This document shows, piece by piece, positions 1-13,200 of a stretch of 64,000 nucleotides of DNA (position 1 is its first letter; each line of letters begins with the position of its first letter). The notes below the pieces were generated by a model. That model saw only the letters and a program-made list of their open reading frames with translations. It searched no databases and was not told where the DNA came from. The stretch is from Tubiluchus corallicola (taxonomy: Eukaryota; Priapulida; Priapulimorpha; Priapulimorphida; Tubiluchidae): the NCBI GenBank assembly GCA_030141605.1, contig JAQGDQ010001036.1, positions 1-64,000 of the forward strand, given 5' to 3'. A program made the position numbers and the translations under genes.

Positions 1-460
1 TGAGCTGAGATAAGATTCAATGAGATTGTTTATTGAGATGAAATGAGGTTGAGTGAGATTGTTTAGTGAGATGAGATGAGGTTAAGTGAGATTGTTTAGT
101 GAGATGAGATGAGGTTGAGTGAGATTGTTTAGTGAGATGAGATGAGATTGAGTGAGATTGTTTAGTGAGATGAGATGAGGTTGAGTGAGATTGTTTAGTG
201 AGATGAGATGAGGTTGAGTGAGATTGTTTAGTGAGATGAGATGAGGTTGAGTGAGATTGTTTAGTGAGATGAAATGAGGTTGAGTGAGATGTGGGTTGGT
301 GTTGTTTAGTGAGATGAAATGGGATTGAGTGAGATTGTTTAGTGAGATGAAGTGAGGTTAGTGAGATTGTTTAGTGAGATGAAATGAGGTTGGTGGTTGT
401 TTAGTGAGATGAAATGAGGTTGAGTGAGATTGTTTAGTGGATGAAATGAGGTTTAGTGGG
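1..460 (-). repeat. 33-bp satellite, inverted block, about 13 copies
   Basis: Repeats of TGAGATTGTTTAGTGAGATG with a GAGATGAGGTTGAG segment, the reverse complement of the unit at 1431-3480. Several copies are shortened or mutated near 285-460. The block continues off the left edge of the window. Confidence 0.93.
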
Positions 461-1292
461 ATGAAAAACCGGCATACAAAGCTTTAAAACCGTAAAACTT
501 TGTAGAATCCTAGAACCACACTCAGGTGATTAATTCTGTTTATGGATCCAAATGAAAATCAACAAATATGGCCATTATTGCCAAGATGGCCGACAAAACA
601 TGGCTTTGTAGCTTATGAAGGCTATATCATAGCTATTACAACCGGAGTGATGATGATTTTGGTGTCTAAATATAGGTTTCAAGGTCAGGGAATCCGTGTA
701 ACATCTTAGCGTTACTGTACACGGCCTTTTGCTGCACATATATTTCAAATGCAGCCATATTTGTGGCCATTTTGAAATCCTTATATTGGAATGATATCAC
801 ATGAGCAATTTAAGGATTCTTTATCTACCAGACCTAAAATTAAACAGCAAAAATTATCATCATTCCAGCACTAATGGGGCCTTTACGAACTAATGGCAGG
901 AATTTGTCACTAAAAATAAGCTCTTACAGTTGGCTTTTAATAGAATTTGAAATAAATAAAAAATTAACTTCTTTCACAATTTTGTCTTTTTCCAAAAAAC
1001 GGTCTAAAATCGAGAGTCGACCATTTTGCGATGTCGATTGTGGAAATTTTCTTTAATATGCAAGAATGACAGTAATGGCAACTAATAGTTTCTTTAGTCA
1101 GCCCAAATACTGCACAACAAGAACAGAAACCTTTCCAGGGACTGGACTGTTAATGGCATTTGTCCAGAAAACTGAATATAAACAGAAGGAGTTGTTGACA
1201 GCGGGAACTGAAACGAATCACGTGCCGTGGCGTCGTGAAGCTACACCTATTGATTCAATTCGTCCTATCTAATGACTAATAAAGATGCGAAA
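461..1292. other. G6PD 3' flank between two opposed satellite blocks
   Basis: This holds the 3' UTR and downstream flank of the left G6PD, whose stop is at 1293-1295. A minus-strand ATTAAA at about 1052-1057 could serve as poly(A) signal, some 240 bases after the stop. No other gene was recognised; short open frames here lack coding character. Confidence 0.4.
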
Positions 1293-4200
1293 CTACAGAT
1301 TGGGCTTTGTCCACTTGTACGTCCCGGTGAAGCGAAACCCGGCTCGCTGACACAAATCATCGGCTTCTTTTGGGCCTCGACTGCAAAAAAGAAAATGAAG
1401 GTATGTTTCGAGAGTTTATAGTGGTGTTTATTGCTTACTAAACAATCTCACTCAACCTTACTTCATCTCACTAAACAATCTCACTCAACCTTATCTCATA
1501 TCACTAAACAATCTCACTCAATCCTATTTCAACTCACTCAACCTTATCTCATCTCACTAAACAATCTCACTCAACCTTATTTCATCTCACTAAACAATCT
1601 CACTCAACCTCATCTCATCTCACTAAACAATCTCACTCAACCTTACTTCATCTCACTAAACAATCTCACTCAACCTCATCTCATATCACTAAACAATCTC
1701 ACTCAATCCTATTTCATCTCACTAAACAATCTCACTCAACCTCATTTCATCTCACTCAACCTCATCTCATATCACTAAACAATCTCACTCAACCTCATTT
1801 CATCTCACTCAACCTCATCTCATATCACTAAACAATCTCACTCAACCTCATTTCATCTCACTAAACAATCTCACTCAACCTCATTTCATCTCACTAAACA
1901 ATCTCACTCAACCTCATTTCATCTCACTAAACAATCTCACTCAACCTCATTTCATCTCACTAAACAATCTCACTCAACCTCATTTCATCTCACTAAACAA
2001 TCTCACTCAACCTCATTTCATCTCACTAAACAATCTCACTCAACCTTATCTCATATCACTAAACAATCTCACTCAACCTTATCTCATATCACTAAACAAT
2101 CTCACTCAACCTTATCTCATATCACTAAACAATCTCACTCAACCTTATCTCATATCACTAAACAATCTCACTCAACCTTATCTCATATCACTAAACAATC
2201 TCACTCAATTCTATTTCATCTCACTAAACAATCTCACTCAACCTTATTTCATCTCACTAAACAATCTCACTCAATCCTATTTCATCTGACTAAACAATCT
2301 CACTCAACCTCATTTCATCTCACTAAACAATCTCACTCAACCTCATTTCATCTCACTAAACAATCTCACTCAACCTTATCTCATATCACTAAACAATCTC
2401 ACTCAACCTTATCTCATATCACTAAACAATCTCACTCAACCTCACTTCATCTCACTAAACAATCTCACTCAATCCTATTTCATCTCACTAAACAATCTCA
2501 CTCAACCTCATTTCATCTCACTCAACCTCATTTCATCTCACTAAACAATCTCACTCAACCTCATTTCATCTCACTAAACAATCTCACTCAACCTCATTTC
2601 ATCTCACTAAACAATCTCACTCAACCTCATTTCATCCCACTAAACCTCATTTCATCTCACTAAACAATCTCACTCAACCTCATTTCATCTCACTAAACAA
2701 TCTCACTCAACCTCATTTCATCTCACTAAACAATCTCACTCTACCTCACTTCATCTCACTAAACAATCTCACTCAATCCTATTTCATCTCACTAAACAAT
2801 CTCACTCAACCTCATTTCATCTCACTCAACCTCATTTCATCTCACTAAACAATCTCACTCAACCTCATTTCATCTCACTAAACAATCTCACTCAACCTCA
2901 TTTCATCTCACTAAACAATCTCACTCAACCTCATTTCATCTCACTAAACAATCTCACTCAACCTCATTTCATCTCACTAAACAATCTCATTCAATCTCAT
3001 TTCATCTCACTAAACAATCTCACTCAACCTCATTTCATCTCACTAAACACTCTCACTTAACCTCATTTCATCTCACTAAACAATCTCACTCAACCTCATT
3101 TCATCTCAATAAACAATCTCATTGAATCTTATCTCAGCTCACTAAACAATCTCACTGAATCTTATCTCGGCTCACTAAACAATCTCACTGAATCTTATCT
3201 CAGCTCACTAAACAATCTCACTGAATCTTATCTCAGCTCACTAAACAATCTCACTGAATCTTATCTCAGCTCACTAAACAATCTCACTGAATCTTATCTC
3301 ATCTCACTAAACAATCTCACTGAATCTTATCTCAGCTCACTAAACAATCTCACTGAATCTTATCTCAGCTCACTAAACAATCTCACTGAATCTTATCTCA
3401 GCTCACTAAACAATCTCACTGAATCTTATCTCAGCTCACTAAACAATCTCACTGAATCTTATTTCAGCTCATTAAACAATAAACATTCAATTATCAAACA
3501 AGTAATCATGGAGTCTTGAGTTTAGGTTTCGCTACATAGCTGCAAGCTTTTGAGTTTTTCCCTACGCGACATTCAACAATAATTCATTGAAATTTCTTTA
3601 CAGCACAACAAAAAAACAAAAAAGGCAGCAAAGGGCAAGATCTCCATGCAGTGTCAAGCAGATGTTTAACATTTAGAACGCCTGATCATAAATAACTATG
3701 GAAGTTTTTGCTGAATCAATCAAAGCGGTTTATTTATGATATTTCAGCAATGATCAGGCTGAAATAACAACAACAAAATAATTACATATAATACTGCCAT
3801 ACCGCATAGAGCGTAAGTACAACTATAAATGTTTCGAATTATACTAATTTAAGAACTGTTCCTTTAATCACAAAAGTATAACTGCAAATAATATACCGTT
3901 CTAAATGTTAAACGTCTACTTGACACTGCATGGAGTTCTTATTGTTAAATGTGTTAGAAATTGCCTCCTGGCAAACGGCAATACGGGTGCTCTTCATATG
4001 CTGAATTCTTCGAGATCCTCTAATTAGGAATCATTAAAACAAATCCTCATTAAAGGGCATTATTAAGCAAGAAAAAATGCATAAATTTCACAGCACAAAA
4101 TCTGACGACTCTAAAGGAATTAAACGGAAAAAGATAATTCTTGCTGATTGGCCGCGCCAAATCATTTTGTTCTTCACGTATAAAATCTGTACGTTATAAT

Positions 4201-7200
4201 GCAACCTACCTTCCGTACACGTAGGGAACTGGCTTCACTTTTTCCCTCTCGATGCGATGCAGAAGAGGTGTGAATATTCTCCAGGCTTCGGCGAGCTCGT
4301 CCGTCCGCACAAAGTGCATTTGAGTTCCGCAAAACACATCAAGAATCAACCTCTCGTACGCGTCGGGCATGACCACACCCTGCAAGAATCACGAACAGGT
4401 GAGAAGGCGAAATTTCCATACCTTCAATTGCGTTTAATCATATGACGAAATTCAGAAGAAGAAGAAGCAAAGCCATTGTTCTGACGTCATCCATTATACT
4501 CTGTCTATAACTTTAATTCAGTAAAAGCTGCTGCTGGCTTTGCGTTAGGTAAGTAAACAAACACTAGGTAGGATGTTTGCGTATTTTTGATTACACGTGT
4601 ATTTATACGCAAAATTTTTTGCGAGGCCTTTGTTAGTTAATTAATTAATTAAACTGGGTCTGACTGTAAAAATGCAAAGCAAACAAAAAATATTCGTAAC
4701 TAGAATGCTAAAAGATTTCATTTGACTCTGCCAAGGCCAGAGGTCACACCTTGTAACGGCTGCCGTATGTCAGATCCAGTTCCGTTTCCTCAGCGCCAAA
4801 CGACATGCCGGGTGTCTTCGTCATCATCTTGCAGTAAACGGCCTCGTTGGGCTGCACACGTACGACCAGTTCGTTACGCTTCGTTGTCTGCTGAAATATG
4901 TCGCCCGGTACGTCTTTGAACTGGATGCGAATCTCCGCTTTTCGCTCGTTAAGTGCTGCGAAAAACACCAGGGATAAAAATTACAAATTGCAAAAAAGTC
5001 TGAAACAGGCCGTAGGCAGCAACAAATTGCAATTTTGTGACCATAGAGAACCTCTAAATGGACTTAAAATATCAGTTACCTTGTTTCATGCATAATTTAA
5101 AATACCCAACTATCAAGGATACATGATACCTAATTGTCTCAAAAATGCCTAAGTACTGGCCGCTCCTATGCAAAAGTATATAAAAACTGTCTGCAATTGA
5201 CTCAAATAACTCCGCACAATTAATTCTATATTTTTATACATAGAGATATACACGTGGTTACACTGATGTACGTGATGTAAACAAAGTGACGGCCTGCCAC
5301 CTAGCGGTCAGATTGTGAAATAATGTACTGGGTCAGTAAAAATTTTCTCAACGAATTTACGCGATTTACAAAAAAGGCACTACTGGTCTTCCAAAAACTC
5401 GGAATTTCGCGTATCCGCAGAAAATTCTCATCCCTGAAACACGAAAAGCTCAAATGCTATTTTCCACCAATCAATTTGTCATTGGGGCTTTTTGGAATCT
5501 AACGTTCCTAGGTAAAGTAACTGTCCGATGTGAGATGGTGTTCGTCGAAGCACTTGTAAAAGACACCCACATGACCGAGTAGCTCAGTATTTTCCCGTTT
5601 CTAAATAGATAAAAATTTGCCTCCAAATACCTCAACAAGTTCCAGTAAGATGACTTTTGTACACGGTGTACAAGCAATGAGTAAAATGGCCATTTTTGAG
5701 GGGGTTTTCCACTTCCTAGAGGTACTTGAGGGGGTCTTAGAGGCAAACTTATAAGTTTTTCAAAGGAAGAGAAACCGGATTATACGACGATGTGTGCCTT
5801 TTACAAATGCCTCTACCAGGATGAAGGTTTAAACGTTAGTTTGGGGAGGGCTATTTTTTCATGACTCATGACTTATTTCTCATTAAAAAAGATTCATTTC
5901 TCTTCAACAAAAACAAAAGAGCAGCTCTGATTAAATAATTAGGTTTCTCATGCCCATTTTCAAAAATAGGGCAGAAAGAGGACAAGAGGAGAAACACGGA
6001 GGAAAAGAGTCATCCCAACGTGTGCTATAATCTTCGTTAGTTTAAACATAATTTATTATAGGATTGGATCAGACAGTTTGAACAACATGATTTAGGGTAC
6101 TCACCACAACAGACTTTATACACTATTTACAAGAACATTTACAGTAAGACTAGACTATAACTACACAAGCTGACAAGTTTTACTACAAGATTACATTAGA
6201 CATTAGTAACATTTACAGTAAGAATAGACTATAACTACACAAGCTGACAAGTTTTACTACAAGATTACATTAGACATTAGTAACATTTACAGTAAGAACA
6301 GACTATAACTACACAAGCTGACAAATTTTACTACAAGATTACATTAGACATAAGTAGAAAATGACGGTTAGAAAGTATTAATGTACGAATATTTAAGACT
6401 GATGCGTTTCATATTAGATAGAACGTAACATAAAGTCATGTATGCATTGGAATACTTTACAGTTAGCAACATAGTTAAATTCATCTTTTCCGAAAAATAA
6501 CAACTTCAACAGATCATTAGTTCCTGGGTCATTAGACCATTGATTAATCTTCGTTAATCAATACAGAAATGCACTTTCTTACTGAGGCAACTACTTTTTA
6601 AAACAAACATTTCTATTATCACAAAAGTTCAAGAGTTTACTCATTTCCACACTGCATCATTAAAATACTTGCTGTCCATCCACAAACCAATGACGACAAT
6701 TGAAGGTGACCAGTGGTCACAGTTTCATGCTACTGAATCTGCTTAATACAGCGTGATTACTTTTGCCACACAGGAGGACAAAGAGGGAAGAAAAACCTCA
6801 TCCCAATGTCTGTTGTAATATTTGTTAATCAATACAGAAATGCACTTTCTTACTTTTTTTAAAACAAACATCTGTTGCCACAAACATGAACTGCTGTCCA
6901 ATTATAAACAAGTGACGTCAAATCAAGGTGACCAGTAATTCAGGGATGAGAATGACAAATTGCAAAAAACTCTGAAACAGGCCGGGGGGTTTGAGGGCCG
7001 CGTACGCCATAGAGAACCTCTAAGTGGACTTAAAATATCAATTACCTTGTTTCATGCATAATTCAAAATATCCAACTATCAAGGATACATGATACCTAAT
7101 TGTCTCAAAAACACCTAAGTACTGGCCGCTCTTATGCAAAAGTATATCAAAGCTGTCTGCAATTGACTCAAATAACAATAATGGCACTACTGGTCTTCCA

Positions 7201-10200
7201 AAAACTTGGAATTCCGCATATCAGTGGAAAATTCTCATCCCTGCTAATTACAGTTTCATGCTACTGAATCTGCTGAATACAGCATGATTACCTTTCCCAC
7301 AGCGCATAATGAACGGCACTCCCTCCCATCTCTCGTTATTGATGTACCCGACAACAGTAGCATACGTGGGTGTGACGGAGCCTGAAAGAAGAGGGCGCTT
7401 TTTTAATTACGAAAGCAAAAACGCCAGTGAATAGTGAAATCAAAGCAACATTTACCAAAAAAGAATTGACCTTTTGGCTATGTTTGACATTTTAATTGTA
7501 GCATTCACAAATTGTGAGGTGTGCCTTAACCAGTCAGTTTAGTTGTCAGACATTAATAAGCCTTTTCACTGTTCCAGCGATTGATGACAATCGTGAAAAG
7601 GTCAAAGGTTAAGTGCACCAGACAACTTACTTGTGTGCACACTTGACATGCCTCGCAGCCCATGCTACTATAACAATAACAGTTTTAACATATTTTAACA
7701 GCTAGCTAGAGCTTTACCTAGTTCATTTTTTCTTGTTACCAAGCAAGATCCTGCTAGTAAATCATTCTACGCACAGACTAATGCAAAATTAAGTCAAGTT
7801 TACGTAAAACAACTGAAGTTACTAAACTGACACGGCAGCCGGATTTGTTTCACACGCACATTACATGATGGTTTAGTAAAGACGTGTTGCTGTGGAATGC
7901 TTAACCTTTCACCTACAGCAATTTCATGTGCGCACAACGAAACTGTGAAAAGTTCTTATTGTTCTCTATTCCACCTAAACCAACAAATACATTGCTAAAG
8001 ACATAGAAATGTACCACTAAGAACCTTTTATATCAAACTGTTCAGAATTTCTGACAGTCATATCACAATTATAAACAGTAAGTTGTTAAGCACGACGAAT
8101 ACAAAAATGCAGTACTAAAGTCCACACACACAACTCATTTACCATATCCTTAAAATTCCCAATAATAACAATAATAGATATGTATGCTGGCATGGCAAAA
8201 ATGTGAATAATTTGGCAGTTAAACTTTTCTAGTTATTCACATGTGCTGAATCGCCATTTCATGAGAATCATTTTGATACCAAGCTCATCGCTTTAGCTTA
8301 TTTCTAAGCTGAAATAATCCACATTGAAGTTGAGGTGTAGTCTCTGCAGTGAAAAACATAATCTTGAGAAAACTGCTCATTATCATTGTTTTGTATCAGG
8401 CTTCTCCAAAAACACTTAGCAGCTGTACAAAAGTTTGGTTGCTAAGGACTACGCAAGAACACATTCAGCTTATGTTTAAATCCTGTAGATGGCTCTTTCA
8501 GACAAAGATCTGGGCTTGATAACAGAAAAACAAATGTGGTCACAGGTCACACATTATTGATCTACCTTTGGGTACGGTGGGGTCATCTAGGTAGCCCTCC
8601 TTCTCGTCACCTTGCCCGTTAGGATTACCAACATACTGACCGAGCACAGTGTTGCTTAACTGTAAAGCAGGCATGCTCTTCAAAACCTTTACCTGCGCAA
8701 AAGAACAATACTGTGAATTTCTGGATTAGTTTCCATTGAAATACTGTTGAAGTTATAAATCAGACACTAATTCATACTACTTTAGGCCATTCAAAATAAG
8801 TCTTATAAGACCCGCGACTTTTTTGTTACCGTATGGGCACAGACATAACTAAATTATTACAAATTAGGTATTATTCTATTCAGGAGAATCTCGACTATCC
8901 AATCACCTTGTTTGTTTAAACATTTACAAGTGATTTAATTGGATAAAATGAAGACATACATGCCCTTTTCAGGCACTCCAACTTAGCCTATCGAGTAGCT
9001 TAGTCTGGTGTACGCTTGCATAGTACATACTAATTTGTTGATCAGCTGCTTGCTGCAGTTCAAGAGAATCATCTGCTGTGCAGAGTTCCAAGAAAAATCA
9101 ACTGATCGGCCAGGGAGAAATTAAGGTCATTTCATCTTTTAACAGGAATTTCTCCTTAAAAATAGAGTAGACTTGAGGCCAATGCATATCAGAGTGTTGT
9201 GTCTGGATGGCTGAAATTTTCTACATTAGCTGATTTCACTGTTAGTGATACTGTACATTGTTAAAGTGCAAACACTGCGGTTACTGAAAGCTTTCCATCA
9301 CATATTGATTTTTAATATGTCTAAGATAAGGAAATGCATTTCATACATAATTTTGCACGAAAATCCATTGTGTGAGGAGTAGAAACCTACAAAAATAATC
9401 AAGTATAGTTGCTGCTTGGTAAGAGCAGTTTTTCACGAACCCCGTGCAAAATGAAGCAAACTTATGGTCCCGAAGGAGTGAATATTGAAGCATTACTGTG
9501 CACTCATAGTGAAGAGAAATCATGCCATTCAAGGCCCATTTTACGCTACAACAGATACACACACGTGTGACGAAGCACAACAAACTTGAGGATTGGCACC
9601 TTTTCATTTCGAATGTCATCTGCCGATGTGGATGCTGGCTTCTCCATGGCAACCAAGGTCAGCATCTGGAGCACATGATTCTGCATTACGTCCCTGAGCA
9701 GAAATGTAAAGGAAAATCCTATTAGGGATTTTTCAATTTCAAGCAAGCAAAACACTGAAAATCAGCAAAATTTTATCAATATACTGTAAGTATTGTTAGA
9801 AATTAAGTGCTTTCACGTTTACGTTTTAAAATATTGAAAGGAAACATACTATTTTTTTTCAAAAATGACTTACGTCATTTACCACACAAACAAACTTTCA
9901 CGTTCGCACCACTAGTTCTTCGCTGTTACAGGTATTTCACTATTTGCTAGTTAGACGGGCTCTAGCGCCTGCATTTCAGAAACGTATTGCACAAAAAACA
10001 TGTGCTGTACCTCTCAGTTCAGGTGTGTTAGTTTGTGACGAACTACACATGTTTGACAGCTCATGCATGAACGCAGCAGAAAATTTAAAATTTGAATTTT
10101 TATCTTCAAACTTGCCTAGTTTTAGTACAACACTACGAATATCTTACAGTAGCACTGTACTTCAATTTTCGCTTTCGCAAACACGTGCAATACGCTCGTG

Positions 10201-13200
10201 GAATATTTTTGCAGTTGAAAATTATTTTTGTTTTTGATGTCATCAATAGTTGGACTCACCCGCCGTTAATTAAGTTTTTAATCTATTATTTAATTATCAG
10301 AAACACTTTTTCAGTATTAATCGTGTTAAAATGCATACTTTTTATCGGACTTGAAAAACGGGGTAGTGTATGAAAAATCATCCTGTCTTCTTTTAAGGAA
10401 TAGTGCTTTAGCAACAAAATTAATATAATAAGAGCGTAAAACTAATACTATTACATAATAGAAATGATAAATCACTGACTAAAAAATTCATACCTGATTA
10501 TTCCGAATTCGTCAAAATAGCCGCCACGCCCCTGAGTGCCAAATGGCTCTTTGAAACTTAATGTAATGGCAGCTATGGAGTCTCTGTTCCAGACTGGTCC
10601 CCAAATTCTATTGCCAAACCTTAAAATGCAAAAAAAAATTCCATTTGCTTACGAGTTCTTGTGAAGCTGTACTGGTTCTTGTCTGATCAGTGAAGTTAAG
10701 CAAAATAGAGCCTGCTTAGTACTTGGATGTGTGATCGCCTAAGAATACCAGGTGCTGTAGGCTATGCTTACGCTGTTAGCCGCAGATAGGAGTGGATGGA
10801 ATACTCTGATAAGTGTTGATACGTCAATGTCTACAATAGATGGAATGAGAATTTGAAGAAGAAGAAGAGAATGTTAGAGCGGAGTGTGCGAGTGGACACC
10901 AGTGGGATTCGAACCTGAAACCCCTGGACAGCCAAGTGCCGTACCTCGCAAGCTGTTACGAAAATGCCAACAGGTCTGACTTACCAGCTTGCAATGTCAT
11001 GTATCTCATTTCAAATTGACATGGCAGAACTCTACGCAATTTTCTACACAGGTTAAAAACAATAAGAAACAAACCCTCCTACCTATCAATGGTATTAGCG
11101 TACGTCTCGTACGAAATGCAACTTTTCTGCTGCATTGCCAAAAAACAGGGATGAGAATGACAAATTGCAAAAAACTCTGAAACACAGAAATTTTCTCAAC
11201 GAATTTACGCGATTTACAAAAATGGCACTACTGGTCTTCCAAAAACTCGGAATTCTGTATATCCGCAGAAAATTCCCATCCCTGAAAAAAGGCTAAAGCT
11301 ACACATGCAATGATGCATTTCCAAAAATCATTATTTTCCCATTATGATCAATCAATGCTAATGCACCAATTTTGTGCAAAGTATTCCCTGATAGCTTTGG
11401 CGACACAAAACCCCGCCGCATCTAAGAACGTTGCTATGGCAACGAACGCACCTGAGTATCATGAGATTCTGCACCATCTCCTTCCCGAGGTAGTGGTCAA
11501 TCCTGTACAGCTGTTCCTCCGTGAACAGAGCAGAGAGGTGATTCGACAGTTTGGAGGACGATTCAAGGTCCTTTCCAAATGGCTTCTCGACGATGACTCG
11601 TGTCCAACCTCTGTAATGCAATGTTATTAAAGTTATAATTCCCATCTTTCATGCTGCTCAAGGTCAACCAACAATAAAGATTTCTGCAACATTATAAGCT
11701 TTCAGATAAAATGACCTCTAGTATACAAAAGATTAGATTATAAAAGTACATTTATTCACTTCATAGCAATATTTATAGTTTTTGCAAACCCAAATATACC
11801 GTATCACACACACTATAAGATGTCTTATATTGCGTTCACACCAGCGAATTTTCCGTAGCAAGTTTTCTCTTCGACAGCAAACTCGCAAGTGTAAACTACA
11901 CCTCCATGATTTCCACTGTTGCCATCACCACTGCTGCTGTCCACCACCGCCATCAAGAGTACTGCCATTTTCATCAACACGAGCTTCATCGCATCATTTA
12001 AAAAGTAGATTTACTTTGTGTGGCGTAATTCAAAGCACATTGCAAAATACAGGATCGAAAACAAAACTCACAACACAGCAGACTGCAGCACACATTCAGC
12101 AATAACAGCAATCTTTTCTGCAATTTTTTTTCAATTCAATTCAAAACGTGCATTTATTTCCATACTCATGATATAACTGAGGCAAGTAAATGTATTTAAA
12201 TATCACAATGGAAATAGGATGGTGAAAGACCAAGAAGCTCAACTAGTCACTAGTTTTAACCCACGTTTTTGTGATAACCCACATTTTTGGCTATAGCCAT
12301 TTTGTGGCCAAAACATTAGCTTTCTGGCCAACAGAGGACAGCACCACTGTTTATCTTCACAAGTCTGATTCAAAAAGAGTGCTTGACATGCACAGGTATC
12401 ATTACTACTTGTATACATGTCAGTTAATCAGCATATTAAGCATGACGGTATAGTCTCGTCATACAGGCCAGTCAGAATAGCAATTTGAATAACAAATGTG
12501 CAAGAGAACAACCACAGAATCAAACCAAGCGACCGAAATCTATATGCTACTATGTGCAAAAACAGGAATCATTACGACATTTCAAATTAACAGCAAAACA
12601 AAGTAAACTGAGAGACAACAAATTACGTCACGTTAGCCTGCGGTGCCATCAAAGATTTCCGCTCTCTCTCTTCTCTACCACAGAATTTAAGAGCGTAAAA
12701 CAGTTAGATTGTACAACAACAACAACTACAACAATGTTGCATTCAACTTATTATTATTTTGTGCGGGTGTCAACTCTTTCTACCGTGCATTTTGCATTGC
12801 GGTGAGAAGGAGTTTGAAAGCAACACGAACTTGCCGTAAAACTCACCTGTCCGATGTCGAACTAACAGAAATGGAAATAAATAATCTTCAGTAAAAGAAC
12901 AAGAATTTTTCGTAAATTTTTCGTAAAAACAAGAATGAACAGAAAATGTGTAAGAAAAGAGGAAAAAGCATTGAAGAACTTGCTAAATGTGTTTGAACAG
13001 ATGGAAAAGTATTGAAGAACTTGCTAAATGTGTATGAACAGGTGGAAAAGTATTGAAGAACTTGCTAAATGTGTATGAACAGGTGGAAAAGTATTGAAGA
13101 ACTTGCTAAATGTGTATGAACAGGTGGAAAAGTATTGAAGAACTTGCTAAATGTGTATGAACAGGTGGAAAAGTATTGAAGAACTTGCTAAATGTGTATG

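Noticed and set aside
1431-1778. 115-codon open frame in the satellite
   Set aside because: The unit is 33 bp, so frames stay open across it by arithmetic. There is no coding signal beyond the repeat.
3962-4026. Minus-strand frame ending [14 protein letters not shown]-stop as the last G6PD exon
   Set aside because: It resembles some G6PD C-termini, but the phase does not fit the exon 11 donor and the conserved GPxEAD segment is missing. The exon at 1293-1380 fits in phase and sequence.
10668-10763. Functional 5S rRNA gene
   Set aside because: The 5' strand of helix I and several internal-control bases are changed, and the copy lies inside a transposon-rich intron.
10895-10965. Functional tRNA gene
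   Set aside because: Only the B box is convincing; no acceptor stem or clear A box could be folded by eye.
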